From contig JBBIRT010000155.1 in NCBI GenBank assembly GCA_037441725.1, forward strand, positions 1-7,088: a stretch of DNA of 7,088 bases, read 5' to 3'. A model generated the notes under the pieces. It was given only the letters and a program-made list of their open reading frames with translations, had not been told where the DNA came from and ran no database searches. Position numbers and translations under genes: made by a program. Below, in pieces: positions 1-6,876 of this stretch. This DNA comes from JBBIRT01 sp037441725 (GTDB lineage Bacteria; Desulfobacterota; BSN033; UBA1163). Every line of letters starts with the position of its first letter. Position 1 is the first letter of the stretch.

Positions 1-40
1 CCGAATTAAACACCTCAATATACTTATAGAAATCAAACAT
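1..40 (-). CDS. 5' end of an unidentified gene (partial, runs off the left edge)
   Basis: An ATG at 38-40 on the minus strand is preceded by a near-perfect Shine-Dalgarno (AAGGAG, 46-51) with a 5-nt spacer. The frame stays open to the window edge and reads MFDFYKYIEVFNS. Thirteen residues are too few to assign a family. It follows dctM on the same strand after 85 bp with no convincing terminator between them, so it may be a further member of the same operon. The ribosome site is the main support; a chance match is possible. Confidence 0.55.
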   Translation of the reverse strand, partial: MFDFYKYIEVFNS

Positions 41-125
41 GTGGTCTCCTTTTTAAATCAAATTTTGTTTATGTAATGTCCATAATATTAATGAAGATCA
101 TTCTTATTTCATTCCTTGTCATCTT

Positions 126-1427
126 TTATTTCATCATCATTTTCGGTAAAAATAAAGAAATTTCAGGGATTGCTACCAGGAGGGCGACATGGCAGAAGTC
201 AGCAATCACGAAGGGAACAATCCCTCTGAAGACAGTACCCAATGGAGTACCAGTTACCCCAGCAATCACAAAGCAATTCATCCCCACGGGTGGTGTGATC
301 AGTCCAATTTCAGCTATTCTGACAAACAATACCCCAAACCATATCGGATGAAAACCGAGGGCTACAATGGTAGGGAAGATAATAGGAATAGTGAGGACAA
401 GGGCTGAAAAGATATCTAAGAAACAACCCACAAAAATATAAAACAATAGGATAATAGTAAGAATCATATAGGGGGAGGCCTTCACTTTAGCAACGAAGTC
501 TGCTAAGGTTATGGGAAGATTTGTTACCGCTAAAAACCTTTGGAAAATCATTGCCCCTATAATAAGGAGAAAGATCATAGCGGTTGAACGGCCAGTCTCA
601 GCCAGAGATTCGATAAGGTTTTTCCTTGTAACTTTTCTTGACATCAATCCTATCATCAGGGCACCAAATGCTCCAATTGCGGCCGCCTCATTGGGTGTAA
701 AGATGCCCATAAAGATTCCCCCAATGACCAGGATGAATAGAACGATCATAGCCCACACGCCTTTGAGGGAGATTAACTTGGATTTAAGGTTTGTCTTCGG
801 TCCTACTGGTCCCATCTTTGGATTATATAGGCAGAGGAGGTAAATCGTAATGATGTAAAAAACAGCCTCCAATATGCCTGGGAGTATTCCAGCGATAAAA
901 AGTTGACCCACAGACTCTTCAGTAAGGATGGCATATAGAATAAACCCAAGACTGGGCGGGATTAAGATACCCATCGTACCTCCAGCCGCAACACAACCGG
1001 CCGCCAGTCTGGGATCATAATTGAATCGTTCCATTTCTGGAAAGGCAACCTTACCCATGGCTGCGCCAGTTGCCGTACTGGAACCGCATATGGCAGCAAA
1101 ACCAGCGGTTGCACCAACTGTGGCCATGGCCAATCCACCACGAAACTGGCCAAACCAACTATGGGCTGCTTGATATAGGTCTCGACTAATTCCAGTATTT
1201 GCTGATAGACTCCCCATGAGGAGAAATAGGGGGATGACGACAAAGGAATAATCAGCCACATACCGATAGGGAACGGCACTTAAATTACTTAATGCCCCGT
1301 TTAATCCAGCCAGGACCGAAAAGCCAGCAAACCCAACCAGGGCCATGGCTAAACCAATATTCATGCGAAGAAATATCAGGGCAATCAGAACTAAAATCCC
1401 TATAAGTCCAATGGTGGTTTCACTCAT
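126..1427 (-). CDS. dctM: TRAP transporter large permease subunit (DctM family)
   Basis: This is the large membrane subunit of a tripartite ATP-independent periplasmic transporter. It forms the ion-coupled transport channel in the inner membrane and takes substrate from the DctP-type binding protein. The 433-residue product has the usual family length and many hydrophobic segments. Family landmarks visible are GGTMGILIPPSLGF at about 149-162, GIFTPNEAAAIGAFGAL at about 241-257, and LITPPVGMN at 376-384 near the C-terminus. The same frame is open upstream to 1610, but I chose the ATG at 1427. Its ATGA overlaps the dctQ stop, an AAAGG lies 10 nt upstream, and the protein then begins directly with a membrane segment as DctM proteins do. 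The extra 61 residues of the longer frame lie inside dctQ and look unlike protein. No defect was seen. The substrate cannot be deduced from this subunit. Confidence 0.95.
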   Translation of the reverse strand: MSETTIGLIGILVLIALIFLRMNIGLAMALVGFAGFSVLAGLNGALSNLSAVPYRYVADYSFVVIPLFLLMGSLSANTGISRDLYQAAHSWFGQFRGGLAMATVGATAGFAAICGSSTATGAAMGKVAFPEMERFNYDPRLAAGCVAAGGTMGILIPPSLGFILYAILTEESVGQLFIAGILPGILEAVFYIITIYLLCLYNPKMGPVGPKTNLKSKLISLKGVWAMIVLFILVIGGIFMGIFTPNEAAAIGAFGALMIGLMSRKVTRKNLIESLAETGRSTAMIFLLIIGAMIFQRFLAVTNLPITLADFVAKVKASPYMILTIILLFYIFVGCFLDIFSALVLTIPIIFPTIVALGFHPIWFGVLFVRIAEIGLITPPVGMNCFVIAGVTGTPLGTVFRGIVPFVIADFCHVALLVAIPEISLFLPKMMMK

Positions 1428-1936
1428 CCATGAATTACCTTTCGCAGAGAATGGTGTAAGTCCAGCAGGAGCACCAGACAGAATATGATAAAGCCGATTC
1501 CAAGTATCAAGGAGAATGGGGCAATGGGCCATTTTAAGATATCGGATACTCGATGGATGTCCAGAAGGCGTTTCAAGTAGACAAAAGACTGCCAGGCGAT
1601 CAAACTGCATATTCCCAGACTCAGAAGGTAGATGAAACTATCGATCATGGCTCGGGCTCGCTTTGGGAATCTCGAGGTCAATAGGTCAATTGAAATATGG
1701 GCTTTTCTATGCTGAGCATAGGCTATGGCAAAGTAAACCACAATAATCATAATAAATTCAGAAAGCTCATTGGTGCCACGGATAGGTCGGTTCAAAATGG
1801 CTCGTAGAAGAACATCTGCTGTAATGAGGAGCATCAACAACATAAGAAATGCCATTCCGATGCTATTTAAGAGTCGACAGATTGAAGCAATCCCCTTCTC
1901 AATCAGTTCAAGCGAGTGGCTTAACTTCAAGACCAT
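1424..1936 (-). CDS. dctQ: TRAP transporter small permease subunit (DctQ family)
   Basis: This is the small membrane subunit of the TRAP transporter, which pairs with DctM in the inner membrane. The 170-residue product shows four hydrophobic segments at about 26-47, 58-78, 100-120 and 137-160, the normal DctQ topology. Family-typical residues are present: D41 and R45 at the end of the first helix, the G54-T-N-E57 turn before helix 2, and the AYAQHRKAHISID stretch (72-84) after it. The start ATG at 1936 has AAGG just upstream (4-nt spacer) plus a second purine-rich run a little further off. The stop overlaps the dctM start by 4 bp (ATGA), which points to translational coupling and equal amounts of the two membrane subunits. 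It is separated from dctP by 73 bp holding a hairpin. Confidence 0.93.
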   Translation of the reverse strand: MVLKLSHSLELIEKGIASICRLLNSIGMAFLMLLMLLITADVLLRAILNRPIRGTNELSEFIMIIVVYFAIAYAQHRKAHISIDLLTSRFPKRARAMIDSFIYLLSLGICSLIAWQSFVYLKRLLDIHRVSDILKWPIAPFSLILGIGFIIFCLVLLLDLHHSLRKVIHG

Positions 1937-1964
1937 ATTTCCTTAAACCCCCTTATTAAAACTT

Positions 1965-1999
1965 ATCCCTCTTCCCCAGAGGGAAAAGAGAAGAGGGAT
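1965..1999 (-). repeat. Inverted repeat (hairpin) between dctP and dctQ
   Basis: Two perfect 10-base arms, ATCCCTCTTC (1965-1974) and GAAGAGGGAT (1990-1999), flank a 15-nt loop. The loop has further CCC/GGG pairing potential. In the mRNA this forms a stable stem just after the dctP stop codon. What follows on the minus strand is AAGTTTTAATAAG, too poor in consecutive T for a strong intrinsic terminator. A plausible role (inference) is to protect the 3' end of the dctP message or to attenuate read-through, so that the binding protein is made in excess over the membrane subunits. Confidence 0.6.
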
Positions 2000-2009
2000 G
2001 GTTTCACAC

Positions 2010-3032
2010 TTATTTGTACTGTTTTATCAATCTTAGCATCTCATCCATAAAGGCTTTGGCTGGGAAACCCCTTGCTTCCTGTTCTTTCACCCATTTTTCA
2101 CGTAAGGGACTAAGTGTATCGATCCATAGCTTTCTTTCTTCTGGAGTAAGAGAAATGAATGTGTGACCCCGTTTCAGGGCCTCTTCACGGCCTCTTTTGG
2201 TCTCTTCTGCCCCCAGTCTTAACCATTCCTGGATCCCGAATTCTCGATTGTCAAGAAAGACCTTCCGGATATCTGGAGGGAGGGAGTCGAATGTTTTTTT
2301 ATTCATGATGACTATTCCGGATGAATCTCCAAAATCGGCTTCGAGATAATTGTTTGTGACCTCAATAATTTTCATGGCAAACATCCCAGCATAGAGATCC
2401 CAGGAACCGTCAATGACTCCTTTTTGTAATGCCATATACCTTTCTGGCCCAGGAATGGCAACAGGGATTGCTCCCAAAAAGTCAGCCAGGGTGATATACC
2501 ATCCGGTGGCTGCCACCTTGAGACCCTTGATATCATTTGGCGTGCGAACCACCTTCTTAGGTGAGTGGAATACGAAGGGTGCCATGATAATATCATATAA
2601 TACCACCACGTCTTTCTGTTTTTCACGAATGATTGGAAACTTCTCTCTCAATTCATTATAAACACGCAATCGAATATCAATATTTGGCCAAGGCTGGGGC
2701 CAGTTTAACCCAGCCATACATAGGCCAGTATCGAGAGCAAACCGGCTCATATCTTGATTGAGCATGCCATAGGCCATATCGGTTACCCCAGCAATGGTGG
2801 CGTCGTAGAATTCTTCAGGCTTGATCAAAGCTCCGGCCCCATATACGGTGATCTCAACCCGACCGTTAGTATCCTTATTAATTTTTTGTGCCCAATGGGT
2901 GAAAGTCATCCCCAAAGCCGTTGGGGGGGGATAATTGTGAGCAAATTTTAATTTAATGGTTTGAGCCGATGATAGATCAGTCAATCCACTTATGAAGAAA
3001 AATGAAACCAGAATAATTAAAAATCTTTTCAT
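2010..3032 (-). CDS. dctP: TRAP transporter periplasmic substrate-binding protein (DctP family)
   Basis: This secreted receptor captures the substrate in the periplasm and delivers it to DctQM. The 340-residue product begins with a classical signal peptide: KR at 2-3, a hydrophobic core over 4-17, and likely cleavage after SSA at 21-23. The mature part shows the DctP pattern: LKFAHNYPPPTALG near the N-terminus, GRVEITVYGAGAL at 57-69, a DIKGLKV strand at 167-173, then GAIPVAIPGPERYMALQKGVIDG (187-209). Start choice is secure: GGAGGT lies 5 nt before the ATG. One point is odd. In most DctP proteins GLKxR carries an arginine that pairs with the ligand carboxylate; here the sequence reads GLKVAATGW, with Ala174 at that place. 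The segment after DG (SWD, 210-212) also departs from the common QEN. The ligand is therefore uncertain and may not be a simple carboxylate. Confidence 0.94.
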   Translation of the reverse strand: MKRFLIILVSFFFISGLTDLSSAQTIKLKFAHNYPPPTALGMTFTHWAQKINKDTNGRVEITVYGAGALIKPEEFYDATIAGVTDMAYGMLNQDMSRFALDTGLCMAGLNWPQPWPNIDIRLRVYNELREKFPIIREKQKDVVVLYDIIMAPFVFHSPKKVVRTPNDIKGLKVAATGWYITLADFLGAIPVAIPGPERYMALQKGVIDGSWDLYAGMFAMKIIEVTNNYLEADFGDSSGIVIMNKKTFDSLPPDIRKVFLDNREFGIQEWLRLGAEETKRGREEALKRGHTFISLTPEERKLWIDTLSPLREKWVKEQEARGFPAKAFMDEMLRLIKQYK

Positions 3033-3122
3033 ATTGCACCTCCATTGGGATAGGGTATAAAAAAATATAGAGAAACTGAAGTTTATTAACGATGAATCCT
3101 GGTCCGAGGCTCATCACAGGCT
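3033..3122 (-). other. 90-bp intergenic gap before dctP
   Basis: Read on the minus strand, this gap contains a T-rich stretch with a TATATT that could act as a -10 element. The sequence 17 nt upstream of it (TCGTTA) matches the -35 consensus poorly. A short interrupted inverted repeat, AAACT/AGTTT, lies at about 3075-3086. The dctP Shine-Dalgarno (GGAGGT, 3038-3043) sits at the downstream end. I see no strong terminator, so read-through from the cupin gene is the simplest view; a weak internal promoter for the transporter genes remains possible. Confidence 0.3.
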
Positions 3123-3563
3123 TTAACGATATTCTCCACCTGTAACCATTAAAAAGTGAAAAATGGGTCTATCAATTCTTTGAAATACAATTGGGCAGTG
3201 TTTCATCCCTCTGGGGATAAAAATGAGACAACTTTTGGTCAATAAATATTTCTCATCTTCCAACCAGAATTCGATTTCTCCTCCAAGGTCATAGACATTG
3301 GAGGTATCAGTTCCAAAAAACCCCAAGATTTCATCATAATCGTGGGTATGCTGTGGGAATCCTCCAGTAGGATCAGTCGCCCCTTTCCAAAGCCATACCG
3401 CTTCCACATATGGACTTCCTTTGATGATTTCCTTTCCTAACCACATCATGAAATGTGACCTTTCAGACGGCTCTCCAGGCTTCGTCTTTTTTCTGAAATC
3501 GGGTAATTCTAACCCTGACTTAAATTCTGTAATGATGTGGTTTTCATATTTTCTGTTGGACAT
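3123..3563 (-). CDS. Small cupin-domain protein
   Basis: This is a 146-residue single-domain cupin, a metal-binding beta-barrel fold. Both cupin motifs are intact: GGFPQHTHDYDEILG (67-81) supplies H72, H74 and E78, and PRGMKH (117-122) supplies H122. Together they form the usual 3-His/1-Glu site for Fe, Mn, Ni or Zn. There is no signal peptide, so it is probably cytoplasmic. The frame is open to 3608, but the ATG at 3563 is preferred. It has AGGAGGT upstream (3573-3579, with a second GGAG nearer), and it lies 25 bp after the stop of the preceding gene rather than inside it. Cupins of this size include dioxygenases, isomerases and accessory proteins, and the sequence does not decide among them. 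Its place between the oxidoreductase and the transporter suggests it acts on the same substrate or an intermediate (inference). Confidence 0.85.
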   Translation of the reverse strand: MSNRKYENHIITEFKSGLELPDFRKKTKPGEPSERSHFMMWLGKEIIKGSPYVEAVWLWKGATDPTGGFPQHTHDYDEILGFFGTDTSNVYDLGGEIEFWLEDEKYLLTKSCLIFIPRGMKHCPIVFQRIDRPIFHFLMVTGGEYR

Positions 3564-3588
3564 GAGCTCCTGACCTCCTACCTTTAAA

Positions 3589-4746
3589 TTAGACACGCTC
3601 CTCAACAAATTCGATCAAATCTTTAACTTTCTCTTTGTCTCTATGAGGCATTGCTTTTTGAAAGGCTTCTTTGCAATAAGGACAGGCAGTGATCAGCAGT
3701 TCAGCTCCTGTAGCCCTAAACTCTTTTAACCTCTCTTTTGCAGTATCTTTTGATAGATGAGGGACATAGTTGCCAAGAATCCTGGAACCACAGCAAAAGG
3801 AATTTTCTCTATTTCTTCCCATCTCTATTAGCTCTACTCCCTCCAAGGAGGTTAATACCTCTCTTGGGGTATCATAGATCTTCAATCCCCTGCCAAGGTA
3901 GCAAGGGTCATGGTAACTGACCTTCACTTTATCTGTTCTTCTACTTTTTAGCCTACCGCTCTTAAAGGCATCGAGTAGAAATTGGCTGATATGGTGACCA
4001 TTGATACCCTTATAGTCAGGCAGGATCTCAGGATATCTCTTTTGAATAAACTCCTGGCAATGAGGATTAACGAATACAAACCTCTTTTCTTTAAGAGGTT
4101 TCATGTTTAACCAATTGGATTCAACCAGTGGTTTTACTTCTTCCCAAAATCCAAAGTCATAAAGCGAGGCGCCACAGCATCCTTTTTCAGAAAAGGATGA
4201 GACCGGAGTTCCAATCTTTTCGAATAATCTGGGCAGGGCTTCATAGATTGTCTTTTGGGCTTGATTGTGAGAACACTCTGTAAAGAGAACGGTATCTGCT
4301 TGATCATTCTTAATCTGATTAGGGAGATTGAAGGGAATTGCCTCTCCATAATCTTTCCTTTTCTTGATCTCATCATATATCTTTTGGAGACTCTTCTCCG
4401 GAATAAAACCTCGCTTGACCATCTCACTTCTTAATAGACGAATAATGTCAGAGATATCTGCATAGGGAGGGTGACAATGGATGATATTGCAGTTACTGTC
4501 GCAGGCGAGACAACTGGCACAGCTAAATACATAGTCTGCTGTGGAATGGTTAAAGTCTATTTTATTCTCCAATAGAGCCAAAAGAAGGAAAAGATAGCCT
4601 CCTCCGCTAAAAGTAAAGGAGGGATCATGCCAATAGATTGGACAGAGAGGATCGTTTTGGGGCCAAGATCCATAGGTACATCGACTGTCTCTAAGACAGC
4701 GGGAGGCAGCACCTTGAACATCTTTCAGGGTCATTGTTAATTTCAT
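3589..4746 (-). CDS. Iron-sulfur protein with two CCG domains (GlcF/HdrB-like electron-transfer subunit)
   Basis: This 385-residue protein is the likely electron-transfer partner of the flavoprotein encoded just upstream, as in GlcD/GlcF and related complexes. The N-terminal part carries cysteines for [4Fe-4S] binding: C17, C23 and C35-Pro, then C76-x2-C79-x2-C82-x3-C86, plus C91. The C-terminal part holds two cysteine-rich CCG domains of the heterodisulfide-reductase type. The second is canonical (C282, C318-C319-G, C355-PY-C358). The first has C158, C190-C191-G and C230, but the first cysteine of the closing CxxC is Asn227. There is no signal peptide or membrane segment. The start ATG overlaps the flavoprotein stop by 4 bp (ATGA) and has GAGGAGGGGG upstream, so the two are probably translationally coupled and form a complex. 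The final electron acceptor (quinone, ETF or other) is not shown by the sequence. Confidence 0.9.
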   Translation of the reverse strand: MKLTMTLKDVQGAASRCLRDSRCTYGSWPQNDPLCPIYWHDPSFTFSGGGYLFLLLALLENKIDFNHSTADYVFSCASCLACDSNCNIIHCHPPYADISDIIRLLRSEMVKRGFIPEKSLQKIYDEIKKRKDYGEAIPFNLPNQIKNDQADTVLFTECSHNQAQKTIYEALPRLFEKIGTPVSSFSEKGCCGASLYDFGFWEEVKPLVESNWLNMKPLKEKRFVFVNPHCQEFIQKRYPEILPDYKGINGHHISQFLLDAFKSGRLKSRRTDKVKVSYHDPCYLGRGLKIYDTPREVLTSLEGVELIEMGRNRENSFCCGSRILGNYVPHLSKDTAKERLKEFRATGAELLITACPYCKEAFQKAMPHRDKEKVKDLIEFVEERV

Positions 4747-6224
4747 AGTTCCCCCTCCTCAAATAGTCCTGAATCCCTGTTTAAAATATTGTGTGGGTCA
4801 AGGGCTTTCTTAATTTTTCGAAGGACTTCCATATAGGTACCTGCTCGGTTTGATCCAATGGGACGGATAGGAATCGCATGATATTTCTTTAGAGCCACTT
4901 CGTACATTTCGTTAAACTTTTTGGCTATTTTTTCACGCGTTTTGATGTCATTGGGGTCAGGAAAACCGGAGATTCTCAGAAGAATGGAACGACCAAAATC
5001 AAATGGATGAGAATAATAGTTAATGGGATTGATCTTTTTCCCAAATTTTATAAATTCATTCATTGCAAACTTCTCTATCCCCTTCATATCGTTAGGCTCA
5101 GCAAACACATACCAACCCATAAACCTTCCTTTACTCCAATGGACAGATTCTCGATAATGGAAGTCTCCATACTGCTGTCTAAACCCATCAAGGGTCGCTG
5201 GAAATTGATTTTCAATCTCCTCTTCTGAGAGTACCCGGCCATGATATTTTTGGGCCACTTTTGCACATATTTTTTCATAGAGCTCCACCTGCTCAGGGTA
5301 TCCGGAAAGAAGAGAAGAAACCAAATTATAAGGAATCCCTTCTGGTGGATTCATTACATCAGATTCAAGTATCTTAGGCATTATCGTTTCCATGTCAGGG
5401 GGGGTAAGGGGCCAAGTCAGATACATGTGCCAGTTCCAGATGAAGGTATGTTCAGGAATGTTATGATGAATAAGGTCTTTGACATAATCGAGGGCGTCTG
5501 GGTAGTTGTTAAATCCGGCAAGGTGGATTTTAGAGGCTTCGTTCACAGGGTGGATTCGAATCGCAGCTTGAGTGATGACGCCCATGGCTCCATAGGCACA
5601 TGTATATAGGCCTGCCAGATCAGGATAGGGGCCATATCTTAGGTGGCTTCCCACATGGTCAAAGTGGGAGGAACCGGTTCTAAACACTGTTCCGTCGGGG
5701 AGAACGACTTCAAGGTCAAGAATAACAGTTAAATATCTGGTGGAAAAACTTTGTGAACCCCTTCCCAGAGCCTGACCCAAAACTGTGCCTGGTCCTGGCA
5801 TTGTCCCCACTGCACATTTAAAACCTGTTCCCCTCAGAGCTGAGGTAAGTTTGTCAAAACTGACTCCAGGTTCTATGACTGCATATCCTGAGTCAGTGTT
5901 GATCTCAATGATCTTATCCCTCCGTCGTTGATCTAAGATGATTCCCCCATCTGTGGTCCCAAGCATGATCGGAGCGGTTCCAACGGATGTAATTGGGAAT
6001 TTATATCGGTTAGCAATTTTAAGGGTTTCCACCACGTCCTCTCGTGTTTCTGGAAATACCACCAAGCTCGGTTTACGGAAAGGCCACATTTGGTCGAAAC
6101 CCTGTCGTACGCGGCTATAGGTAATCAACGTGATCTCATCGCTTCTTACCTTATTTTCCCCGATGGCTTTAGTCAATTCCCTTTGGATAGCCCCCTTATT
6201 TTTCATTATTATTTTTTTCTTCAT
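4743..6224 (-). CDS. FAD-binding oxidoreductase of the VAO/PCMH family (GlcD / 4-cresol dehydrogenase-like)
   Basis: This 493-residue flavoprotein is predicted to oxidise an alcohol, hydroxy acid or phenolic substrate. The FAD-binding domain spans about 48-228: RKPSLVVFPETREDVVETL at the N-terminal edge, GIILDQRRRDKIIEI and YAVIEPGVSFDKL in the middle, and EVVLPDGTVFRTG, then YGPYPDLAGLYTCAYGAMGVITQAAIRIHP. The C-terminus ends with the family-typical LDPHNILNR (475-483). The YAVIEPGV and LEVVLPDGTVFRTG segments recall 4-cresol dehydrogenase and vanillyl-alcohol oxidase, while GAMGVIT resembles GlcD. The pyrophosphate loop reads VGTAPIMLG (81-89) rather than the common RGGGTS. The frame is open to a TTG at 6248, but ATG 6224 is preferred because AGGAG sits 8 nt upstream. 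The gene overlaps the CCG iron-sulfur gene by 4 bp, which suggests a two-subunit dehydrogenase rather than an oxygen-using oxidase. The substrate is unknown. Confidence 0.9.
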   Translation of the reverse strand: MKKKIIMKNKGAIQRELTKAIGENKVRSDEITLITYSRVRQGFDQMWPFRKPSLVVFPETREDVVETLKIANRYKFPITSVGTAPIMLGTTDGGIILDQRRRDKIIEINTDSGYAVIEPGVSFDKLTSALRGTGFKCAVGTMPGPGTVLGQALGRGSQSFSTRYLTVILDLEVVLPDGTVFRTGSSHFDHVGSHLRYGPYPDLAGLYTCAYGAMGVITQAAIRIHPVNEASKIHLAGFNNYPDALDYVKDLIHHNIPEHTFIWNWHMYLTWPLTPPDMETIMPKILESDVMNPPEGIPYNLVSSLLSGYPEQVELYEKICAKVAQKYHGRVLSEEEIENQFPATLDGFRQQYGDFHYRESVHWSKGRFMGWYVFAEPNDMKGIEKFAMNEFIKFGKKINPINYYSHPFDFGRSILLRISGFPDPNDIKTREKIAKKFNEMYEVALKKYHAIPIRPIGSNRAGTYMEVLRKIKKALDPHNILNRDSGLFEEGEL

Positions 6225-6269
6225 GACAAGTACTCCTTTTGATCCCAATCCCCCATATCAGGAATATTT

Positions 6270-6863
6270 TTAAGATGTTGGGGTTTGAATGATGGCGTGG
6301 AGTAAAAAGGTGATCATGTTTTGGGCCACTTCTTCTCTGGTTAAACGACCTTCTTCCCGATACCATTGATAAAATGAATTTACCGTTCCAAAGATACTGA
6401 AATTCATCACCAGTAGGTCGATGTCTTCTCTCAATCGACCTTGTTTTGAGAGTTCATGAAGTTTTTTCATATACATGTCGAAGATCTCACGTTGCATCTT
6501 CACCATAATCTTGTGGTATTTATCTCTCAGCAGATGGGTATCTGTAATCACAATTTTACTTTCCTTTTTTCGGTTGATGTGAAAGTCAACAATGTGGGCT
6601 CGGAGCATTTCTCGCAGGCACTCTTCAGGATCTTCAATTTTTCCTTCAATCAGGCGTAAGGACTTCATAAGATCTTCTGTTGTTGATCGGATAATTTCAA
6701 AAAGCATCTCTTCCTTGTCATTGAAATAATGATAGATGATGGAGCTGGTAATTCCAACTTTGTTTGCAATATCTCGGATGGAAGTATCCAAATATCCTTT
6801 CTGAAAGAATAGGTCAACCGCCGCTTCGAGTAATAATTCTTTAGTATTCTTGTCGGTCTTTAT
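6270..6863 (-). CDS. TetR-family transcriptional regulator, start codon apparently ATA
   Basis: This is a DNA-binding regulator with an N-terminal TetR helix-turn-helix and a ligand-sensing C-terminal part. Reading upstream of the first NTG codon (TTG at 6789-6791) the frame continues as TKELLLEAAVDLFFQKGYLD, exactly the first helix of a TetR domain. It then joins TSIRDIANKVGITSS and IIYHYFNDKEEML. So TTG 6791 (residue 25) cannot be the true start. A Shine-Dalgarno AGGAG (6872-6876) lies 8 nt before an in-frame ATA (6861-6863), giving 197 residues, a normal TetR length. The frame stays open up to a TGA at 6951-6953 with no ATG, GTG, TTG or CTG above 6791. Either ATA is used as a weak start, or the start has been lost by an ATG-to-ATA change or sequence error. 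The regulator precedes the flavoprotein by 45 bp on the same strand, so it probably heads the operon and controls it through the palindrome upstream. Confidence 0.85.
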   Translation of the reverse strand: MKTDKNTKELLLEAAVDLFFQKGYLDTSIRDIANKVGITSSIIYHYFNDKEEMLFEIIRSTTEDLMKSLRLIEGKIEDPEECLREMLRAHIVDFHINRKKESKIVITDTHLLRDKYHKIMVKMQREIFDMYMKKLHELSKQGRLREDIDLLVMNFSIFGTVNSFYQWYREEGRLTREEVAQNMITFLLHAIIQTPTS

Positions 6864-6871
6864 CTTAAATT

Positions 6872-6876
6872 CTCCT
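6872..6876 (-). promoter_or_regulatory. Ribosome binding site that fixes the tetR start
   Basis: AGGAG on the minus strand is followed by an 8-nt spacer and then ATA at 6861-6863. The spacing is ideal, and the reading frame from that codon gives a full-length TetR N-terminus beginning KTDKNTKELLLEAA. This is the reason for placing the gene start at a non-standard codon. Confidence 0.65.

Noticed and set aside
76..112. Short inverted repeat AATGA/TCATT after dctM as a terminator
   Set aside because: The stem is 5 bp, AT-rich and lacks a following T-run, so it is too weak to support a terminator call.
1428..1610. N-terminal extension of dctM
   Set aside because: The extra 61 codons overlap dctQ in another frame and do not look like DctM. 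The ATG at 1427 has the ATGA overlap and a ribosome site.
5241..5609. Plus-strand open frame of 122 codons
   Set aside because: It is antisense to the well-supported flavoprotein gene, the translation resembles no family, and no convincing ribosome site was seen. The same applies to the other plus-strand frames at 76-351, 189-407, 511-843, 2413-2661, 2754-2951, 5007-5228 and 6456-6659.
6225..6248. TTG start for the flavoprotein at 6248
   Set aside because: The ATG at 6224 has AGGAG 8 nt upstream; the TTG would add eight residues that begin before that ribosome site.
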